Assembly (NCBI GenBank): GCA_964389095.1
Contig: CAYMEB010000153.1
Span: 1-11,452, forward strand
Direction: 5' to 3'
Source of the DNA: JABFRJ01 sp964389095
GTDB taxonomy: Bacteria; Pseudomonadota; Alphaproteobacteria; Rhizobiales; Hyphomicrobiaceae
Length of the DNA stretch: 11,452 nt
Both the position numbers and the translations under genes were made by a program. The notes below the pieces were generated by a model, which made no database searches, had not been told where the DNA came from, and saw only the letters and a program-made list of their open reading frames with translations. This document shows, piece by piece, positions 7,808-11,452 of the stretch; positions within the stretch are counted from its first letter, which is position 1; the number at the start of each line of letters is the position of its first letter.

Positions 7808-7828
7808 CACGTCGATCCGTCGCGTCGG

Positions 7829-7858
7829 ATTCTATGCTTTCGTTGCCGGCCGGACTAA
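7829..7858 (-). promoter_or_regulatory. Possible promoter for the Sua5/TsaC gene
   Basis: On the minus strand TTAGTC (7858-7853) and TAGAAT (7834-7829) are separated by 18 bases. The latter matches five of six bases of the -10 consensus, but the -35 match is poor. Transcription would start about 15 bases before the start codon. It lies in the short divergent intergenic region. No matching promoter for the acyl-CoA dehydrogenase was found on the plus strand. Confidence 0.22.
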
Positions 7859-7916
7859 TGTGCCCGCCACCCGGAACGCGCCAGCCGTGGGCGCCGAATA
7901 CTCGCGAGGACATCTT

Positions 7917-9686
7917 ATGGCCTACACCGCCCCAGTAGACGACATCATCCATGCGCTCAAGTCGGCTGCCGGGATCGAGCAGCTGATTTCGCAGGGAACG
8001 GTGAAGGTGGACCTCGATACGATCCGCACCGTGCTGGACGAGGCCGGCAAGTTCGGCGCCGAGATCCTGGCGCCGCTCAACGACCAGGGGGACAAACAAG
8101 GATCCAAGCTGGTCGACGGCGTCGTGCATACGCCCAAGGGCTGGAAGGAAGCCTACAAGGCCTTTGCCGACGGTGGGTGGGGCGCCTTGCCCTGCCCCGA
8201 GGAGCACGGAGGACAGGGCCTGCCCCAGATGGTCGCGATGGGCGCCTGCGAGATCTGGAATGCGTCGAACATGGGTTTCGGCCTGTGCTCGCTTCTGACC
8301 CAGGGCGCCATCGACGCCATCGAGGCTCACGGCTCGGACTACCTCAAGGAGACGTTCCTGCCCAAGATGGTCTCCGGCGAGTGGACGGGCACCATGAACC
8401 TCACCGAGCCGCACGCCGGGTCCGATCTGGGCCACCTGCGGTCACGCGCCGAGAAGCAAGCCGACGGCACCTACCGCATCTTCGGCACGAAGATCTTCAT
8501 CACCTACGGCGATCACGAGATGACGGACAACATCGTCCATCTCGTCCTCGCGCGCCTTCCCGACGCGCCTCCCGGCACACGCGGCATCTCGCTGTTCGCG
8601 GTGCCCAAGTACCTCGTGCAAGCCGACGGATCGCGTGGGGCCCGCAACGACGTCATCTGCGCCGGCGTCGAGCACAAGCTCGGGATCCACGCCTCGCCCA
8701 CCTGTGTCATGAAATACGGCGAGAAGGGTCAGGGCGCGATCGGCTACCTCGTCGGCGAGGAGAATCGCGGCCTCAACGTCATGTTCATCATGATGAACGC
8801 AGCCCGCCTGGCCGTGGGTGTCCAGGGCGTCGCCATCGCCGACCGCGCTACGCAGCGGGCGGTGGCCTATGCCAAGGAGCGTCGCCAGGGGCGCACCGCC
8901 TCGAGCAAGGGGCATGAAATGGGGCCGATCATCGAGCACGCGGACATTCGGCGCTCCCTCTTGACGATGAAAGCATTGACGCAGGCCGCCCGATCCATCT
9001 GTCTCGTCGTCGCCCGGGAAATCGATATCTCCCGCGCGGCCGCAGACCCTGGGGAGCGCGCCCACGCCGCCAATCGCGCAGCGCTGTTGACACCGATCGC
9101 CAAGGCCTTCTCGACCGACATCGGCTGTGAAGTCGCCTCCATGGGCGTCCAGATACACGGCGGCATGGGTTTCGTGGAAGAAACCGGCGCAGCCCAGCAC
9201 TACCGCGATGCCCGCATCCTGCCGATCTACGAGGGCACCAACGGAATCCAAGCCATAGACCTCGTCACCCGCAAATTGCCCCTGGAGGGCGGCAAGGTGA
9301 TGGAAGGCTACATCAGCGAGTTGATGCAGACTGTCCAGGAGGTGCGTGCCTCAAACCGGCCCGAGTTCGGCCGCATGGCCGATCGGCTCGGCGAGGCCGT
9401 CGGTGCGCTGGCCGAGGCCTCGCGCTGGATGGGCCGCACTCTTGCCGGCAACCCCGAGCCGGCGCTGGCCGGGGCGACCCCCTATCTGCGGCTGTTTGGC
9501 CTCGCCGCCGGGGGCTGCTATCTCGCCCGTGGCGCCCTCTTGGCGGTCCGCGGCGGCGAGGCGGGCAACGCTCAAGTCGCCTACGCGCGCTTCTTCGCCG
9601 AGAACCTGGCGACCGCTGCGGCAGGATTGAAGGACACGGTCGTCGGTGGCGCCGAATCGACCTTGGCCGCCGTCGACTTGGGCTGA
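7917..9686 (+). CDS. Acyl-CoA dehydrogenase, DmdC-like long form
   Basis: This is a 589-residue FAD enzyme that oxidises an acyl-CoA to its trans-2-enoyl-CoA and passes electrons to ETF. The start at 7917 has GAGGA (7906-7910) 6 bases upstream, and the N-terminus MAYTAPVDDIIHAL is typical of the long subfamily that includes 3-methylmercaptopropionyl-CoA dehydrogenase DmdC. The N-terminal helical domain is followed by GTMNLTEPHAGSDLG (158-172) and KIFITYGDHE (192-201) of the FAD/substrate middle domain. The C-terminal domain carries QIHGGMGFVEETGAAQHYRD (412-431) and ILPIYEGTNGIQ (434-445), whose Glu439 is the probable catalytic base. About 130 further residues form the extra C-terminal domain of this subfamily. 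Substrate cannot be assigned. Members are often annotated simply as acyl-CoA dehydrogenase, and a DMSP role should not be assumed since no dmd partner genes are nearby. It appears to be transcribed alone. Confidence 0.93.
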   Translation: MAYTAPVDDIIHALKSAAGIEQLISQGTVKVDLDTIRTVLDEAGKFGAEILAPLNDQGDKQGSKLVDGVVHTPKGWKEAYKAFADGGWGALPCPEEHGGQGLPQMVAMGACEIWNASNMGFGLCSLLTQGAIDAIEAHGSDYLKETFLPKMVSGEWTGTMNLTEPHAGSDLGHLRSRAEKQADGTYRIFGTKIFITYGDHEMTDNIVHLVLARLPDAPPGTRGISLFAVPKYLVQADGSRGARNDVICAGVEHKLGIHASPTCVMKYGEKGQGAIGYLVGEENRGLNVMFIMMNAARLAVGVQGVAIADRATQRAVAYAKERRQGRTASSKGHEMGPIIEHADIRRSLLTMKALTQAARSICLVVAREIDISRAAADPGERAHAANRAALLTPIAKAFSTDIGCEVASMGVQIHGGMGFVEETGAAQHYRDARILPIYEGTNGIQAIDLVTRKLPLEGGKVMEGYISELMQTVQEVRASNRPEFGRMADRLGEAVGALAEASRWMGRTLAGNPEPALAGATPYLRLFGLAAGGCYLARGALLAVRGGEAGNAQVAYARFFAENLATAAAGLKDTVVGGAESTLAAVDLG

Positions 9687-9741
9687 TCTCCGCGGCTCAG
9701 GGCGAGGCCGTTCAGGATCGCAACTCCCGGCAGGTGGGGCA

Positions 9742-9861
9742 ATGATCGCCTGGATCGTCTGCGGGTGCATCCTGCTCGACCCGGCGCCTGGATCTGTTCG
9801 ATGCTCGCAGTCAGTTGCCGGCTTGCGTGACGCATCACCCGCGTGCACTCTCGTTTCGTGA
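9742..9861 (+). CDS. Possible 39-residue upstream ORF before the TctC-family gene
   Basis: An ATG at 9742 opens a 39-codon frame with a hydrophobic start (MIAWIVCGCILL) and four cysteines. It is preceded by AGGTGGGG (9732-9739), which is close to the start codon. Its TGA (9859-9861) falls inside the loop of the hairpin at 9848-9874. A ribosome terminating there could open the hairpin and free the next ribosome binding site. The frame continues upstream as a shadow of the acyl-CoA dehydrogenase, so it may well be non-coding. I recognise no family. Confidence 0.2.
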   Translation: MIAWIVCGCILLDPAPGSVRCSQSVAGLRDASPACTLVS

Positions 9862-9874
9862 CCAGAAACGAGAG
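9848..9874 (+). promoter_or_regulatory. Perfect hairpin overlapping the ribosome binding site of the TctC-family gene
   Basis: CTCTCGTTTC (9848-9857) and GAAACGAGAG (9865-9874) are exact 10-bp complements around a 7-base loop. The right arm contains most of the only plausible Shine-Dalgarno sequence (GAGG, 9872-9875) for the GTG start at 9881. No T-run follows, so it is not a standard terminator. It could hide the ribosome binding site in the mRNA, or be a palindromic operator on the DNA. The inverted repeat is certain; its role is inferred. Confidence 0.55.
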
Positions 9875-9880
9875 GGTACC

Positions 9881-10855
9881 GTGGTCCAACGCAGATCCAT
9901 TCTTGTCGCGACCTTCTTGGCGGCTCTCGTTGCGGCTACCGGCGGGCAACCGGCATCGGCCCAGGACCCGAACAGGCCGATCCGCATCGTCGTTCCGTTC
10001 GGCGCCGGCTCATCGACGGATATCATTGCGCGCATCATCGCATCGGCGATGCAGGAAAAGTTGTCTCAAACGGTCATCGTCGAAAACAAGCCCGGTGCCG
10101 ACGGCGCGATCTCGGGCGCCGAAGTGAAGCGCGCCGCGCCAGACGGGAACACGCTGCTGCTCGCGACGAACAGCCCCCTGTCAGTCGCACCGATCCTGCA
10201 GAAGCAGATCCCCTATAATCCTGTAACCGACTTCACACCGATCTCGCACGTTGGGTACTACACGTTCTTCGTCGTCACCAATCCCTCGCTGCCCGCCAAT
10301 TCGATCCCCGAACTCGTTGCCCACCTCCGGGCCAACCCAGGCAAGATCAACTACGCGACGGGGAATACGACCGGCATCGTCGCGTCGGCCTTGTTCGCCA
10401 CGCAGGCCAAGGTGGATATGGTGCGGGTGCCCTACAAGACCGAGCCGCCGGCCATCGTGGACCTGCTCTCCGGCCAAGTGCACATGATGTTCAGTTCGTA
10501 TGCGACCGTGGCGGGGCTGCTGCAGGAGAAGAAGCTCAACGCGCTGGCGGTCATGCTACCGACGCGAAGCCCGCTCATGCCCGAGGTCCCGACCCTGGCC
10601 GAGGCCGGGTTCCCGGACTTCCCCGTCACGCCCTGGGCGGCCATGGTCGGACCGGCAGGAATGTCCAAGGAAACCGTTGATCGTCTGAACAGGGCATTGA
10701 CGGAGATCCTCGCGGCGCCCTCGATCAAGGACCAGATCGACAAACAGGCATTTTCGATCAAGACCTCGACGCCCGGCGAACTGGGGGAAATCATCAGGTC
10801 CCAGATCGGCGTGTGGGCCGAACTGTCGAAGGCCGCTGGCCTCACGGCCCAGTAG
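9881..10855 (+). CDS. Tripartite tricarboxylate transporter substrate-binding protein (Bug/TctC family)
   Basis: This is a 324-residue periplasmic solute receptor of the Bug family, which captures carboxylates or similar small solutes for TctAB-type importers. The GTG at 9881 gives a clean signal peptide: MVQRRS, a hydrophobic core and ASA|QD cleavage after residue 27. An in-frame TTG at 9815 would put 22 odd residues ahead of it. The mature protein starts with the typical DPNRPIRIVVPFGAGSSTD (29-47) and has VENKPGADGAIS (67-78), AAPDGNTLLLA (85-95), VPYK (183-186) and the late PTLAEAG (237-243). All are family hallmarks. The ligand cannot be predicted. No TctA or TctB membrane genes are in the window, so it is an orphan receptor like many Bug proteins in proteobacteria with expanded sets. 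A hairpin overlaps its ribosome binding site, and another lies directly after its stop codon. Confidence 0.93.
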   Translation: MVQRRSILVATFLAALVAATGGQPASAQDPNRPIRIVVPFGAGSSTDIIARIIASAMQEKLSQTVIVENKPGADGAISGAEVKRAAPDGNTLLLATNSPLSVAPILQKQIPYNPVTDFTPISHVGYYTFFVVTNPSLPANSIPELVAHLRANPGKINYATGNTTGIVASALFATQAKVDMVRVPYKTEPPAIVDLLSGQVHMMFSSYATVAGLLQEKKLNALAVMLPTRSPLMPEVPTLAEAGFPDFPVTPWAAMVGPAGMSKETVDRLNRALTEILAAPSIKDQIDKQAFSIKTSTPGELGEIIRSQIGVWAELSKAAGLTAQ

Positions 10856-10896
10856 TCCACCCCGAGAATAGAGGCGTTTCTCCGTCCTGGGGTGGA
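10856..10896 (+). terminator. Strong hairpin directly after the TctC-family stop codon, without a T-run
   Basis: TCCACCCC (10856-10863) pairs exactly with GGGGTGGA (10889-10896). Inside, GAGAA (10864-10868) pairs with TTCTC (10878-10882), leaving a 6-base bulge on the 3' side. The stem begins at the base after the TAG stop codon. The sequence after it (GAATCCCCTTG) has no T-run, so it may be a weak or Rho-assisted terminator, a 3'-end stabiliser, or part of the leader of the next gene. Confidence 0.45.
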
Positions 10897-11033
10897 GAAT
10901 CCCCTTGCGCAGACCAAAGGACGCCTTGCAGGGGCCTGCCGACCGGGGCTAAACCCCCGTCGCTGGCATGTCGCGCCCGATGCGACTTGCGACCGATTCC
11001 CCACCACCGCCCCAGAACGAAGGGTACGCGCCG
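10897..11033 (+). other. GC-rich leader of icd with several short inverted repeats
   Basis: This stretch before icd holds GCAGG/CCTGC (10928-10939, 2-base centre), CGGGG/CCCCG (10944-10959, 6-base loop) and GTCGC/GCGAC (10970-10986, 7-base loop). GGGG runs at 10889, 10931 and 10945 and CCCC runs at 10901 and 10954 allow alternative pairings. I see no convincing promoter boxes. It may contain the icd promoter and a structured 5' untranslated region. I cannot match it to a known riboswitch class. Confidence 0.35.
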
Positions 11034-11452
11034 ATGAAGAAGATCAAGGTTTCAGGCACCGTCGTCGAGATGGACGGCGACGAGATGACCCGTATCATCT
11101 GGAAGCTGATCAAGGACAAGCTGATCCATCCCTACCTCGACGTGAACCTGGAGTATTACGACCTCGGCGTAGAGTACCGCGACAAGACCAACGACCAGGT
11201 CACGATCGACGCCGCCAATGCCACCAAAAAGCACGGCGTCGCCGTGAAGTGCGCCACCATCACGCCGGACGAAGGCCGCGTGAAGGAGTTCGGCCTGAAG
11301 AAGATGTGGAAGAGCCCCAACGGAACGATCCGAAACATCCTGGACGGCTGTATCTTCCGCGAGCCGATCATTTGCCGGAACATCCCGCGCCTCGTGCCGG
11401 GCTGGACCAAACCGATCATCATCGGCCGCCACGCCTTCGGTGACCAGTATCG
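11034..11452 (+). CDS. icd: NADP-dependent isocitrate dehydrogenase (N-terminal part, 3' truncated)
   Basis: The first 139 codons of a homodimeric, eukaryote-like NADP-isocitrate dehydrogenase are present; the frame is open to the end of the window. The enzyme oxidatively decarboxylates isocitrate to 2-oxoglutarate and makes NADPH in the TCA cycle. The protein begins MKKIKVSGTVVEMDGDEMTR, then VKCATITPDE (71-80), KSPNGTIRNIL (93-103), FREPIICRNIPRL (108-120) and IIGRHAFGDQY (129-139). The numbering aligns with human IDH1 without shift. The isocitrate and metal-site residues Thr77, Ser94, Asn96, Arg100, Arg109, Arg132 and Tyr139 are therefore all present. The ATG at 11034 has GAAGGG (11019-11024) 9 bases upstream. 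It differs from the E. coli Icd type, whose N-terminus is unlike this. Because the gene has no stop codon here, only part of a protein of about 405 residues is seen. Confidence 0.96.
   Translation, partial: MKKIKVSGTVVEMDGDEMTRIIWKLIKDKLIHPYLDVNLEYYDLGVEYRDKTNDQVTIDAANATKKHGVAVKCATITPDEGRVKEFGLKKMWKSPNGTIRNILDGCIFREPIICRNIPRLVPGWTKPIIIGRHAFGDQY

Noticed and set aside
9687..9741. Terminator after the acyl-CoA dehydrogenase
   Set aside because: Only short, imperfect GC stems are visible and no T-run follows.
9747..9794. CGCCTGGATC direct repeat (9747-9756 and 9785-9794) upstream of the TctC-family gene
   Set aside because: Only two 10-base copies with unlike flanks; no mobile-element or operator pattern accompanies them.
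10892..11443. 183-codon plus-strand frame overlapping the start of icd
   Set aside because: It is out of phase with the clear isocitrate dehydrogenase frame starting at 11034, and its product is Arg/Pro-rich low complexity.

Overview
The window is a GC-rich, densely coded chromosomal stretch. Its gene content suggests an alphaproteobacterium, possibly Rhodospirillales/Reyranella-like. The evidence for that is an exported TPR protein directly upstream of ispE, a homodimeric (eukaryote-like) NADP-isocitrate dehydrogenase, a DmdC-type acyl-CoA dehydrogenase of about 590 residues, and a stand-alone Bug/TctC solute-binding protein. The lineage is inferred from gene content and was not computed. 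I see no tRNA, rRNA, CRISPR array, insertion sequence or phage gene. No gene-free stretch exceeds 300 bases.

Layout. Position 1-435 is the 3' end of a PLP-dependent threonine/serine dehydratase gene. Positions 544-4643 hold four co-directional genes with gaps of 37-42 bases, probably one operon: an exported TPR protein, ispE (isoprenoid precursor synthesis), an Asp/Glu-racemase-family protein, and apt (adenine salvage). The unit ends in a clear Rho-independent terminator near 4685-4735. An AT-rich intergenic region (4736-4918) follows, with a possible promoter and repeats, and then kup (K+ uptake, 4919-6832). Convergent to kup is a Sua5/TsaC-type threonylcarbamoyl-AMP synthase gene on the minus strand (6854-7807). 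Divergent from that is an acyl-CoA dehydrogenase (7917-9686). Next comes a tripartite-tricarboxylate-type binding protein (9881-10855), preceded by a perfect hairpin that overlaps its ribosome binding site. Last is the 5' part of icd (11034 to the window end), preceded by a 178-base GC-rich leader containing several short inverted repeats.

The genes are mostly core metabolism: amino-acid catabolism, isoprenoids, purine salvage, tRNA t6A modification, potassium uptake, acyl-CoA oxidation and the TCA cycle. I found no convincing new multi-gene system. The most interesting signals are regulatory: the hairpin and possible upstream ORF before the Bug-protein gene, a 17-bp palindrome over the kup start codon, an AT-rich repeat cluster upstream of kup, and the structured leader of icd. 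The racemase-family gene inside the ispE-apt cluster is the least explained coding element.
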